A program made the translations under genes and the position numbers. Shown piece after piece: positions 8,975 through 17,528 of a DNA stretch of 64,000 bases. The DNA comes from Muricomes sp049840515 (GTDB taxonomy: Bacteria > Bacillota > Clostridia > Lachnospirales > Lachnospiraceae), in contig JASGKW010000003.1 in NCBI GenBank assembly GCA_049840515.1, positions 62,001 through 126,000 on the forward strand, given 5' to 3'. The notes beneath the pieces are model-generated. The model was not told where the DNA came from. It worked only from the letters and a program-made list of their open reading frames with translations, and searched no databases. Numbering within the stretch: position 1 is the stretch's first letter; every line of letters begins with the position of its first letter.

Positions 8975-10325
8975 TTAAATGAACTTTTTCTTAATAACCA
9001 TCTGGACCAATTCCGCATTATTTTTTGTCTGCGCGAACATGTTCAGCAGGTTATCCACGGCCTCCTCTGTTTTCAGGCCATTCATAGCTCTGCGGATAAT
9101 ATAAACTGCATCCTGCTCCTCTTTGCTGAGCAACAAATCTTCTCTTCTTGTCCCTGACTTTGGAATGTCAATTGCCGGAAATACTCTTTTTTCCTGCAGT
9201 TTTCTGTCCAGCACCAAGCCCCATATTTCCTGTACCCTTGAATTCCTCATAAACCACATCATCCATCTTGCTTCCAGTATCCACAAGGGCTGTTGCAAGA
9301 ATAGTCAGGCTTCCGCCCTCCCTCATATTTCTAGCCGCGCCAAAGAAACGTTTCGGCATATGCAGTGCGGCTGGGTCAAGACCTCCTGACAAAGTTCTGC
9401 CTGAAGGGGGTACAGTCAGATTGTATGCACGGGCAAGTCTTGTAATACTGTCCAGCAGAATTGTGACATCCTTTCCATGCTCCACCAGACGCTTCGCACG
9501 CTCAATCACCATCTCGGACACTCTTTTATGGTGGTCCGGCAGCTCATCAAATGTAGAATGAATAACTTCCACATTCGGGCCCTCAATTGCTTCTTTGATA
9601 TCTGTTACTTCCTCCGGGCGCTCATCAATCAGCAAAATAAGCAGGTTCATATTGGGGTCACGCTTCTGAACAGACAAAGCCACATCTTTCAACAGGGTTG
9701 TCTTTCCTGCTTTCGGAGGTGACACAATCATACCTCTCTGTCCTTTTCCAATCGGGGAAAGCAAGTCCACAATTCTCATGGCAGTGGAACACCCCTGTGT
9801 CTCCAGGCGGAGACGCTGATTCGGAAAAATGGGCGTTAAATCCTCAAAATTGTGCCTTTTCGTTGCTTCCGCCGGTCTCATACCATTGATTGTCGTAACA
9901 TACAACAGTGCACTGAATTTCTCAGACTGTGTCTTGACTCTTGTATTTCCTGATATAATATCGCCTGTTTTCAGGTTAAATCTTCTAATCTGAGATGGTG
10001 AGACATACACATCATGTTCCCCGGGAAGATAGTTTTCACATCGTATAAAACCATACCCGTCGGGCAGTACCTCTAATATCCCATTGGCAGAATTCCCACT
10101 GTCCAACTGCTCAATGTCGGTTCCCTCCCGCTTCTCTCTCATCTCTTCTTTTACTTCTTCTTTAGCTTCAGCCCTTGCCTCTTCCATATTCTCTTTTTCG
10201 TCCTGGGCCAACATGGCATCTATCAGCTCACTTTTCTTCATGGCAGATACGCCTTTCATTTTGCGGGCTTTTGCTAAATCTTTCAAAGTAGCAAGGGGCA
10301 GAGATTCATACTTTTCTCTTGTCAT
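8975..10325 (-). CDS. rho: Transcription termination factor Rho, interrupted by a one-base frameshift
   Basis: Rho is a hexameric RNA-dependent ATPase that ends transcription. The joined frames give about 449 residues: Rho_N domain (about 10-45, LATLKDLAKARKMKG), a charged insertion (45-80), a cold-shock RNA-binding domain (about 83-150), Walker A SPPKAGKTTLLKD, Walker B LLILLIDERPEE and an R-loop RAYNLTVPPSGRTLSGG. At 9211-9222 the frame changes: upstream reads to FKGTGNMGL and downstream resumes VLDRKLQEKRVFPA, which is the conserved Rho sequence. The total length is one base over a multiple of three. Both halves are well conserved, so a sequencing indel is likely. Confidence 0.88.
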
Positions 10326-10639
10326 ACTATAAATTTCCTTTCTTAAAACTAAAATACGTTTTTCCTTATTCTTTTTTATTTATAGATTATATTTTGTTCA
10401 TAAATTTAAATTGTGCGGGAACTTTAGTCTGAAGTGACTTGTCTGAATTCAGGCAGTGGCTATTTCTATTCCTGAGACATCTGTTCTATTGAATCTTGTG
10501 ATATTATACCTCATTCTTTCAAAAAAGAAAAGTAGTTTTTGTAACCTTTCCCTAATTATTTGTAGCAGTTCAGCCTTGCACTGTATTTCCAGGGATGTTA
10601 TGATAATAACAGTTTTAAGAAATAGAGGAATTGATATTA
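10326..10639. other. Divergent intergenic region between rho and the radical SAM gene
   Basis: This 314-bp AT-rich region must hold promoters for rho (minus) and for the radical SAM gene (plus), but no pair of hexamers with good spacing stands out. At 10561-10575 there is one half-site (AGCAGTTCAGCC) of the dispersed palindromic element seen elsewhere in the window. No credible short gene was found. Confidence 0.5.
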
Positions 10640-11566
10640 ATGAATCGATGGGGCGAAAAACGCTATCACTCACTGGATTATGATTTAAAGAATATATACG
10701 GAGAAAAAGTCTATAAAATTACACTAAATGGAAACATGACCTGTCCCAACAGGGACGGCACTGTGGGAGTTGGGGGCTGTATTTTCTGCAGCAGCAAAGG
10801 CTCCGGTGACTTTGCAGGCTCCTCCCGCTGTTCCATTTCAGAGCAGATTGCCCAGGGCAGGCAGGACTTGGCAGGAAAACGTCCTGTACATTCCTATATC
10901 GCATATTTCCAGGCTTTTACCAACACCTATGCCCCTGCTGACCGTCTGGAGGCATTGTACATGGAAGCAATCCGGGACCCGGAGGTCAAAATTCTTTCCA
11001 TCGCAACCAGACCCGACTGTCTCGGTGATGATGTTCTCGAAGTCCTAGGCAGGGTCAGCAAGATAAAACCTGTCTGGATAGAATTGGGTCTGCAGACGAT
11101 ACATCCAGAGTCGGCCGACTATATCCGGCGGGGATATACTCTTCCGGTTTTTGAAAAAGCAGTCCGCAATCTGAGAGATATGGACATTCCGGTTATCGTA
11201 CATACTATTCTGTATCTTCCGGGGGAATCTCAGGAGAAAATGTTAGAAACGATTGACTACCTGAACGGTATAGGCATTCAGGGCATCAAATTGCAGCTCC
11301 TTCATATATTAAAGGATACAGACCTTGCCCGTGAGTATGAAAGAAATCCCTTTCACGTGCCCGATATGACGGAGTACATCCAGTTTCTGGGGACTTGCGT
11401 TTCCCGCCTGAGCCCTAAGATTACGATACACCGACTTACAGGGGATGGGCCAGAGGAGCTTTTGATTGCCCCGCTCTGGACAAGTAATAAAAGAACCGTT
11501 TTGAACACACTGCACCGCTATCTGAAAGAACAGGATATATGGCAGGGAAAGGAGTATCATGACTGA
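10640..11566 (+). CDS. TIGR01212-family radical SAM protein (YhcC-like)
   Basis: This 308-residue radical SAM protein is of the YhcC/TIGR01212 family, whose reaction is not established. It has the atypical iron-sulfur motif CX11CX2C (Cys35, Cys47, Cys50, in TCPNRDGTVGVGGCIFC), then IATRPDCLGD, the LGLQT motif and the SAM-binding TILYLPGES region. The ATG at 10640 is preferred to an in-frame TTG at 10631 because GAGGAA (10625-10630) is correctly spaced for it. Its end overlaps the start of the DUF4364 gene by 8 bp. Confidence 0.85.
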   Translation: MNRWGEKRYHSLDYDLKNIYGEKVYKITLNGNMTCPNRDGTVGVGGCIFCSSKGSGDFAGSSRCSISEQIAQGRQDLAGKRPVHSYIAYFQAFTNTYAPADRLEALYMEAIRDPEVKILSIATRPDCLGDDVLEVLGRVSKIKPVWIELGLQTIHPESADYIRRGYTLPVFEKAVRNLRDMDIPVIVHTILYLPGESQEKMLETIDYLNGIGIQGIKLQLLHILKDTDLAREYERNPFHVPDMTEYIQFLGTCVSRLSPKITIHRLTGDGPEELLIAPLWTSNKRTVLNTLHRYLKEQDIWQGKEYHD

Positions 11567-12071
11567 AACATTTACCTTATACAAATTAATCGTACTATAT
11601 ATGCTGGATAAAGTGGATTTTCCAATGACTACATCGCAAATTTCAGAATTTATGCTGGATAAAGGTTATACAACCTACTTCAAACTGCAGGAGGCATTGT
11701 CGGAAATGGTGGAATCTGGGCTGCTCAAAATTGAGACAACCCACAACCGCACTTTATACCATTTGACGGAGGATGGCGCTGAAACTATCCAGTTTTTCTC
11801 CAACAAAATCTCTCCTGCTATCCAAAGTGATATCAATGAGTTTCTGAAAGAGAAAGAGTATGATTTAAAAGAAGAGGTGGCTGTAAAATCAGATTACTAT
11901 CTGAATACAAACCATGAATATGAGGTCCGCTGCCAGATTGTGGAAAATGGTTTCAGCCTCATTGATTTAAAAATCACCGTTCCTACTGAAACTGAAGCGG
12001 AAACCATAGTCCAAAGCTGGTCAAGGAAAAATCAGGAAATTTACACCTTACTCCTGTCTAAGCTTCTCTAA
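11559..12071 (+). CDS. DUF4364 family protein
   Basis: This 170-residue cytosolic protein has a predicted winged-helix N-terminal half (residues about 1-85, with ISEFMLDKGYTTYFKLQEAL and a following DGAETIQFF strand), typical of DUF4364 proteins of Clostridia. A DNA-binding or PadR-like role is an inference. It is translationally coupled to the radical SAM gene (8-bp overlap), and its 3' end overlaps the convergent rarA gene by 24 bp. Confidence 0.75.
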   Translation: MTETFTLYKLIVLYMLDKVDFPMTTSQISEFMLDKGYTTYFKLQEALSEMVESGLLKIETTHNRTLYHLTEDGAETIQFFSNKISPAIQSDINEFLKEKEYDLKEEVAVKSDYYLNTNHEYEVRCQIVENGFSLIDLKITVPTETEAETIVQSWSRKNQEIYTLLLSKLL

Positions 12072-13364
12072 GTGCTCTTTGATTATTTTTTCATATCCCA
12101 GGCCGCCAGGTTCATAGAATCTGGCGTCTTTTATTTCATCCGGAAGATACTGCTGTTTTACATAGTGCCCCGGATAATCGTGAGCATACTTGTACCCCGT
12201 CCCTCTCCCCAGCTTTTCCGAACCTTTATAGTGGGCATCCTGCAGATGGGAGGGAACCGTTGTCTTGTGCTGTCTTACACTTTTACTGGCCGCCGTGATA
12301 GCATTTACAGCCGCATTGCTCTTGGGAGCGGAGGCAACATAGGCTACAGCCTGGGCCAGAATAATCTGAGACTCCGGCATACCAATCCGCTCTGCCGCCT
12401 GTGCCGCTGACACCGCCACTGTGAGTGCCATAGGGTCGGCATTTCCCACATCTTCTGAGGCACAAATCATAATCCGCCTCGCAATAAACTTAATATCCTC
12501 CCCCGCATAGAGCATTTTTGCCAGGTAGTAAACCGCCGCATCCGGGTCTGATCCCCTCATACTTTTTATAAAAGCAGAAATCGTATCGTAGTGGTTGTCC
12601 CCAGCTTTATCATAGCGGACTATCCGCTTCTGGATACATTCTGAGGCCACATCCAGCGTGAGATGTATCAGACCATCCTCACTTCTCTCAGTAGTCAAAA
12701 TCCCTAGTTCCACCGCATTTAAAGCTTTTCTCGCATCTCCGCCTGACACATCCGCAAGAAATTCCAAAGCCTCATCATCAATAACTGCCTTAAAACTTCC
12801 CATTCCCTTTTCCTTGTCATAGACAGCGCGGGTCAAGAGTGTTTTTATATCATCCTGGCTCAGTGTTTTTAACTCAAAGATGCTGGAGCGCGACAATAAC
12901 GCCCCGTTTACCTCAAAATAAGGATTCTCCGTTGTCGCACCAATCAATGTTATAGTCCCATCCTCCACATAGGGGAGCAGATAATCCTGCTGCCCTTTGT
13001 TGAATCTGTGAATCTCATCAATAAATAAGATAGTCTTCTTCTGGTACATTCCCAAAAGCTCTTTCGCCTCTTTTATAACCTCCTCCATATCCTTTTTCCC
13101 GGCAACAGTTGCGTTAATCTGTTTAAATTGAGCGCTGGTTGTATTGGCGATTACCTTTGCAAGGGTTGTCTTGCCTGTTCCCGGAGGCCCATAAAAAATC
13201 AGAGAACCCAGCTTGTCCGCCTTAATTGCCCTGTATAATAGTTTATCCTTTCCTATAATATGCTGCTGCCCTGCCACCTCTTCCAATGTAACAGGGCGCA
13301 TACGGGAGGCAAGGGGTGCCTCCTTTTCCTTATTTGTCTCTCTCATATAGTCAAATAAATCCAT
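12048..13364 (-). CDS. rarA: Replication-associated recombination protein A (MgsA/RarA AAA+ ATPase)
   Basis: RarA is a clamp-loader-like AAA+ ATPase acting at stalled replication forks. From ATG 13364 (MDLFDYMRE, the usual family start) it is 438 residues; an upstream ATG at 13376 adds four. Visible are Walker A GPPGTGKTT, Walker B ILFIDEIHRF, sensor GATTENPYF, and the C-terminal tetramer domain with MRGSDPDAAVYYLAKM and RGTGYKYAHDYPGHYV. The 3' end overlaps the convergent DUF4364 gene. Confidence 0.92.
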   Translation of the reverse strand: MDLFDYMRETNKEKEAPLASRMRPVTLEEVAGQQHIIGKDKLLYRAIKADKLGSLIFYGPPGTGKTTLAKVIANTTSAQFKQINATVAGKKDMEEVIKEAKELLGMYQKKTILFIDEIHRFNKGQQDYLLPYVEDGTITLIGATTENPYFEVNGALLSRSSIFELKTLSQDDIKTLLTRAVYDKEKGMGSFKAVIDDEALEFLADVSGGDARKALNAVELGILTTERSEDGLIHLTLDVASECIQKRIVRYDKAGDNHYDTISAFIKSMRGSDPDAAVYYLAKMLYAGEDIKFIARRIMICASEDVGNADPMALTVAVSAAQAAERIGMPESQIILAQAVAYVASAPKSNAAVNAITAASKSVRQHKTTVPSHLQDAHYKGSEKLGRGTGYKYAHDYPGHYVKQQYLPDEIKDARFYEPGGLGYEKIIKEHLEKLRQE

Positions 13365-13402
13365 GATTTCCACCATTCTTTCTCACAAGTATCTTCATTA
13401 CA

Positions 13403-14146
13403 CTAATCCAATATTAGTTCATCTACCGTCACAAACTCAAACCCTTCCGCCTCCAGCAAATCAATAATGCGCAGAGCAGCTTTTACAGAGCTGTCATAAC
13501 AGTCATGTAACAGAATAATATCATTTTCTTCTGCCTGAGTCACTACCTTATTCACAATTTCATCTACATTTTCTGTCGCCCAGTCCAGAGGGTCAATATT
13601 CCACATAACCGGCATCACATGAATTTTCTGTTCCAGTTTTCTCTGCCACAGCCCAAAAGGCGGTCTCATATATTCCACTTCCTGCCCTGTGACATTCTGA
13701 ATAGCCTCATTGCCCATCATAATCTCCTCATAGGCTTTCTCATTGCTCACTCTTGTTATTTCCACGTGATGATATGTATGATTTCCAATCAAATGTCCCT
13801 CATCATACATGCGTTTCACAATTTCCCTGTTATTGTCTTTGTCTATATTCTGCCCGATAAGAAAGAAAGTGGCCTTTACTCCTCTCTCCTTCAACCCGTC
13901 CAACAGCTTGGGAGTATAGGTTGCATTTGGCCCATCATCAAATGTAATTGCTATCTTACGCTTTTCTTCCACAGACTCTGCAATATACGAAGTTACGTTG
14001 GATTTTGAAACTTCCTGTATATCTGCCTTTGTCTGATTCTCTGTAAATGGAGATGGATATACCAGTCCCAGCAACAAAAATACATAAACCATCCCCACTC
14101 CCTGCATCATTCTTTTCAAACGCAAACAGCATACCATCCTTTTCAC
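13403..14146 (-). CDS. Polysaccharide deacetylase (NodB domain, carbohydrate esterase 4)
   Basis: This 247-residue protein has an N-terminal hydrophobic anchor or signal (residues about 15-35) and a NodB domain. It would remove N-acetyl groups from peptidoglycan or another glycan outside the membrane. Catalytic motifs are present: TFDDGP (metal and base Asp), HTYHH (the H-x3-H metal pair), RPPFG, the DPLDW segment and ILLHD. It is divergent from the MATE-galK pair, with 26 bp to rarA downstream. Substrate is not determined. Confidence 0.88.
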   Translation of the reverse strand: MKRMVCCLRLKRMMQGVGMVYVFLLLGLVYPSPFTENQTKADIQEVSKSNVTSYIAESVEEKRKIAITFDDGPNATYTPKLLDGLKERGVKATFFLIGQNIDKDNNREIVKRMYDEGHLIGNHTYHHVEITRVSNEKAYEEIMMGNEAIQNVTGQEVEYMRPPFGLWQRKLEQKIHVMPVMWNIDPLDWATENVDEIVNKVVTQAEENDIILLHDCYDSSVKAALRIIDLLEAEGFEFVTVDELILD

Positions 14147-14153
14147 TTAAAAT

Positions 14154-14192
14154 GAACAGTCCAGTCTACACTTCAGTTGGCTGAACTATTGC
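14154..14192. repeat. Copy of the dispersed palindromic element (imperfect)
   Basis: The left arm GAACAGTCCAG and right arm GGCTGAACTATTGC are imperfect complements around about 14 nt, with the same layout and half-site as the perfect palindrome at 5574-5613. It lies between divergent genes and upstream of the MATE promoter. Confidence 0.5.
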
Positions 14193-14211
14193 CTTAAAAT
14201 AAATATATGCA

Positions 14212-14240
14212 TTGTGCTTATTTTTTATTGATGATATAAT
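14212..14240 (+). promoter_or_regulatory. Promoter of the MATE-galK operon
   Basis: TTGTGC (14212-14217), a 17-bp spacer and TATAAT (14235-14240) form a good sigma-A promoter. Transcription from about 14247 means the MATE start must lie downstream, supporting ATG 14278. Confidence 0.75.
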
Positions 14241-14277
14241 GACCTCTATGCAATATATACGGAGGATGACTTTAGAT

Positions 14278-15642
14278 ATGGAAAAAACAATCGCAGCTGA
14301 AAATAAAATGGGCGTAATGCCCATCCCCAAATTACTGATTAGTATGTCCCTGCCAATGATTATATCTATGCTGGTGCAGGCACTTTATAATGTGGTGGAC
14401 AGCGTTTTCCTTGCCCACCTTAATGAGGAGGCTCTGACCGCAGTCTCACTGGTTTTCCCGGTGCAGAATCTGATGATTGCCATTGCCGCCGGCACTGGCG
14501 TGGGAGTCAATGCACTCCTGTCCAGAAGTCTTGGAGAGAAAAAAACAAACGAGGCAAATGCTGTTGCCAGAAATGGTATCTTTCTCGGAATCGTCAGCTG
14601 TATCGTTATGGCTGTCATTGGACTTTTCGGTTCTCATTATTTCTTTGCAGTTCAGACAGACGATCCCCTTATCATCCGCTATGGAACCCAGTATATGACT
14701 ATTATCACTGTCGCATCAGCGGGAATCTTCATGCAGATTACCTTTGAACGCCTTTTGCAGTCCACCGGAAAAACGATTTACAACATGATTACTCAGGGGA
14801 CAGGTGCTCTCATTAACATCATCCTGAATCCAATTCTCATCTTCGGACTGTTCGGCTTTCCCCGGTTTAATGTCATGGGGTCCGCTTTTGCAACTATTAT
14901 CGGACAGCTCGTGGCTGTTTCTATGTCCTTATATTTTAACTGTAAGAAAAATACAGAACTGGACTTAAATATGAGACGCTTCAGACCGGACAAAACTATT
15001 ATTGCCAATATTTACAAAGTTGGAGTTCCCTCCATCATCATGCAGTCCATTGGTTCTGTCATGATATTTGGTATGAACCACATACTTCTTATCTTTTCTT
15101 CCACCGCCGCCGCTGTGTTCGGCGTATATTTTAAGCTTCAGAGCTTTATATTTATGCCTGTATTTGGTCTGGTGAACGGAATGATACCTATTGTAGCCTA
15201 CAATTACGGTGCACAAAATAAAAAGAGAATCACAGATACTATAAAAATGGCAGTGTTTATTGCCATCGGAATCATGGTTGTGGGACTTGCGCTGTTTCAG
15301 ATGATTCCCGGGCAGCTTTTCTCCTTCTTTGAAGCTTCCGACAACATGCTGAAAATCGGAATACCTGCCCTTCGGATTATCAGTCTGAGCTTTATATTCG
15401 CAGGATACAACATTGTGATTAGTTCCGCTTTCCAGGCTCTCGGCAACGGAGTATACAGCCTGATTGTTTCTGTGGTGAGACAGCTCTTCGTCATTTTACC
15501 TGTAGCTTATTTATTTGCAAAATTATTTGGCCTTGATGCAGTTTGGTGGGCCATTGCCATCGCAGAGATTGTTGCTCTTGCACTTTCAACATTCCTTTTC
15601 AAAAGGATAATACAGCTGAAAATCAATACCATAAAAAAGTGA
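14278..15642 (+). CDS. MATE family efflux transporter
   Basis: This membrane transporter of the multidrug and toxic compound extrusion family has about 454 residues and twelve predicted helices in two homologous halves, starting LISMSLPMIISMLVQALYNVV and the matching LFKIGIP-like repeats. It should exchange Na+ or H+ for organic cations or other solutes. ATG 14278 is chosen because GGAGG lies at 14261-14265 and the promoter ends at 14240; an in-frame ATG at 14266 touches the ribosome site. It is cotranscribed with galK 10 bp downstream. The substrate is unknown. Confidence 0.88.
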   Translation: MEKTIAAENKMGVMPIPKLLISMSLPMIISMLVQALYNVVDSVFLAHLNEEALTAVSLVFPVQNLMIAIAAGTGVGVNALLSRSLGEKKTNEANAVARNGIFLGIVSCIVMAVIGLFGSHYFFAVQTDDPLIIRYGTQYMTIITVASAGIFMQITFERLLQSTGKTIYNMITQGTGALINIILNPILIFGLFGFPRFNVMGSAFATIIGQLVAVSMSLYFNCKKNTELDLNMRRFRPDKTIIANIYKVGVPSIIMQSIGSVMIFGMNHILLIFSSTAAAVFGVYFKLQSFIFMPVFGLVNGMIPIVAYNYGAQNKKRITDTIKMAVFIAIGIMVVGLALFQMIPGQLFSFFEASDNMLKIGIPALRIISLSFIFAGYNIVISSAFQALGNGVYSLIVSVVRQLFVILPVAYLFAKLFGLDAVWWAIAIAEIVALALSTFLFKRIIQLKINTIKK

Positions 15643-15652
15643 GGACTTTAGT

Positions 15653-16831
15653 ATGAAAGAACAATTGACTACAAAATTTGAAGAACTTTTTGGAAATGCA
15701 GACAGTACCACTTTTTATTTTTCTCCCGGCCGGGTAAATCTCATCGGAGAACATACTGATTACAATGGCGGACATGTATTTCCCTGCGCTCTCACTCTCG
15801 GAACTTATGGAATCGCGCGCAGGCGCAGTGACAGGATGATGCATTTTTATTCTCTGAATGTCAGCGATACAGGTGTGGTGGAGGTCTCTCTGGACGATCT
15901 TTCCAACAAAAAGAGTCACGGATGGGCCAACTATCCCCTCGGAGTTGTGTGGGCTTTTGCTCAAAAAGGCTGTTTTCTGGACACAGGTTTTGACATGGTA
16001 ATCTGGGGCAACATCCCAAATGGTTCGGGGCTTTCCTCCTCCGCTTCTCTGGAGATGCTCACCTGCGTGATTCTTACTGACCTGTTTCACATTGACAGAT
16101 ATACTCCCATTGACCTTGCCCTCATCGGACAATATTCTGAAAATAACTTTAATGGCTGCAATTGCGGAATTATGGACCAGTTCACTGTAGCGATGGGCAA
16201 AAAAGACAATGCTATTTTCCTGGACACCGCCACGCTGAACTTTGAATATGCTCCAATTGAACTGAAGAATGAAAAAATTATTATCACAAACAGCAAGGTT
16301 AAACATAGTCTGGTAGATTCAAAGTACAATGAGCGCCGCCAGGAGTGTGCAGATGCCCTTACAGCCCTGCAGCAGGAACTGGATATCAATTCTCTGGGAG
16401 ATTTGGATATGGACACTTTCGACAGATTTAAAGAGGTCATCAAAAACTCTGTAACCGTCAAACGTGCAAAACATGCTGTGGCTGAAAACCAGCGCACTAT
16501 CGAGGCCGTAAAGGCGTTAAAAGCCGGCGATATCGCCCATTTTGGAAAGCTGATGAATCAATCTCATATTTCCCTGAGAGACGATTTTGAAGTATCCTGT
16601 GACGAAATTGATATTCTCACGGACCTGGCGTGGAACACTCCCGGCGTTATCGGCTCCAGAATCACAGGAGGTGGTTTTGGCGGATGTACCGTCAGCATTG
16701 TAAAAAATGATGCAGTGGACCATTTTATTGAAACTGTAGGGAAAGGGTATCTGGATAAAACAGGCTATGAAGCAGATTTTTATATCGTAGACATCGGGGA
16801 CGGTGCCCGCAAACTGGACTCTTTGCTCTAA
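15653..16831 (+). CDS. galK: Galactokinase
   Basis: GalK phosphorylates alpha-D-galactose to galactose-1-phosphate at the entry to the Leloir pathway. The 392-residue GHMP-family protein has the sugar motif GRVNLIGEHTDYNGG, the ATP motif PNGSGLSSSASLEM and the C-terminal ITGGGFGGCTV. GTGAGGAC precedes the ATG. It is second in the MATE-galK operon and followed by a terminator. galT and galE are not in the window. Confidence 0.95.
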   Translation: MKEQLTTKFEELFGNADSTTFYFSPGRVNLIGEHTDYNGGHVFPCALTLGTYGIARRRSDRMMHFYSLNVSDTGVVEVSLDDLSNKKSHGWANYPLGVVWAFAQKGCFLDTGFDMVIWGNIPNGSGLSSSASLEMLTCVILTDLFHIDRYTPIDLALIGQYSENNFNGCNCGIMDQFTVAMGKKDNAIFLDTATLNFEYAPIELKNEKIIITNSKVKHSLVDSKYNERRQECADALTALQQELDINSLGDLDMDTFDRFKEVIKNSVTVKRAKHAVAENQRTIEAVKALKAGDIAHFGKLMNQSHISLRDDFEVSCDEIDILTDLAWNTPGVIGSRITGGGFGGCTVSIVKNDAVDHFIETVGKGYLDKTGYEADFYIVDIGDGARKLDSLL

Positions 16832-16850
16832 TGCGCTGCACAAAAATATG

Positions 16851-16895
16851 AAAAAGGGAGACTGTCAGTTTTTGACAAGTCCCCTTTTCTTTTTA
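16851..16895 (+). terminator. Terminator after galK
   Basis: AAAAAGGGAGACTGTCA and TGACAAGTCCCCTTTTCTTTTT form an imperfect hairpin followed by a T-rich run, 20 bp past the galK stop and just before the convergent flavin reductase stop. It may work in both directions. Confidence 0.7.
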
Positions 16896-16905
16896 TTTGC
16901 TGCTA

Positions 16906-17514
16906 TTATTTTCTTTTTTTCCTGTTATCTCCAGACCTTTTTCTGCCTGACTTTTTCCGCACACTGTATCCAAATGTTCCAATATTCTTTCCAAGCCCCA
17001 AATATTCCCCGTGAGAATAAGCAAGAAGACCCGTTTTATTTAGTTCAAATTTGCCTGCCCCGTTCATATAGGCATCATCCACCTGTACTGCCTCCACCTT
17101 GGCCAGAAACATATGGTGGCTTCCCAATTCTTTTATCTCCGTTACCCGGCACTCTATATTCACCGGACACTCTTCTATAATGGGCGCATATTTCAGGTTT
17201 TCAGACTTTCCCGGGGTCAGCCCTGTTTCTTTCCATTTGTCTACATTTCTTCCCGACTGTACGCCGCAGTAATCCGTCACCTTTGCCAGTTTTTCCGTGG
17301 TAAGGTTGATAACGAACTCGCCCGCATCCTTTATCATTTGATAGGAATGCCGCTCTGGTCTCACAGAAATGTACACCATGGCAGGATTTGTGCAGATGGT
17401 GCCTGTCCAGGCAACAGTCAGTATATTCTGATTGCCCATCTTATCTCCCGCACTCACCATCACGGCAGGCAGGGGATACAGCATATTGCCCGGTTTCCAT
17501 AGTTGTCTGCTCAT
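16906..17514 (-). CDS. Flavin reductase family protein (flavoredoxin-like)
   Basis: This 202-residue protein has the split-barrel FMN-binding fold of flavin reductases and flavoredoxins. Characteristic segments are YPLPAVMVSAGD at the N-terminus, TVAWTGTICTNPAMVYISVRP, the FVINLTTEKLAKV strand-helix and a C-terminal LLAYSHGEYLGLG. It would reduce or carry FMN in the cytosol; the partner is unknown. The last ten residues are very basic (KKSGRKRSGDNRKKRK). It begins 14 bp after the pyrophosphatase gene and is likely in its operon. Confidence 0.82.
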   Translation of the reverse strand: MSRQLWKPGNMLYPLPAVMVSAGDKMGNQNILTVAWTGTICTNPAMVYISVRPERHSYQMIKDAGEFVINLTTEKLAKVTDYCGVQSGRNVDKWKETGLTPGKSENLKYAPIIEECPVNIECRVTEIKELGSHHMFLAKVEAVQVDDAYMNGAGKFELNKTGLLAYSHGEYLGLGKNIGTFGYSVRKKSGRKRSGDNRKKRK

Positions 17515-17528
17515 TTTATCTGCTCCCT

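Noticed and set aside
14212..14277. MATE start at 14212
   Set aside because: The promoter hexamers occupy 14212-14240, so translation must start downstream; ATG 14278 fits.
15623..16306. 227-residue minus-strand open frame opposite galK
   Set aside because: It is antisense to a full, well-conserved galactokinase and has no ribosome site or family look.
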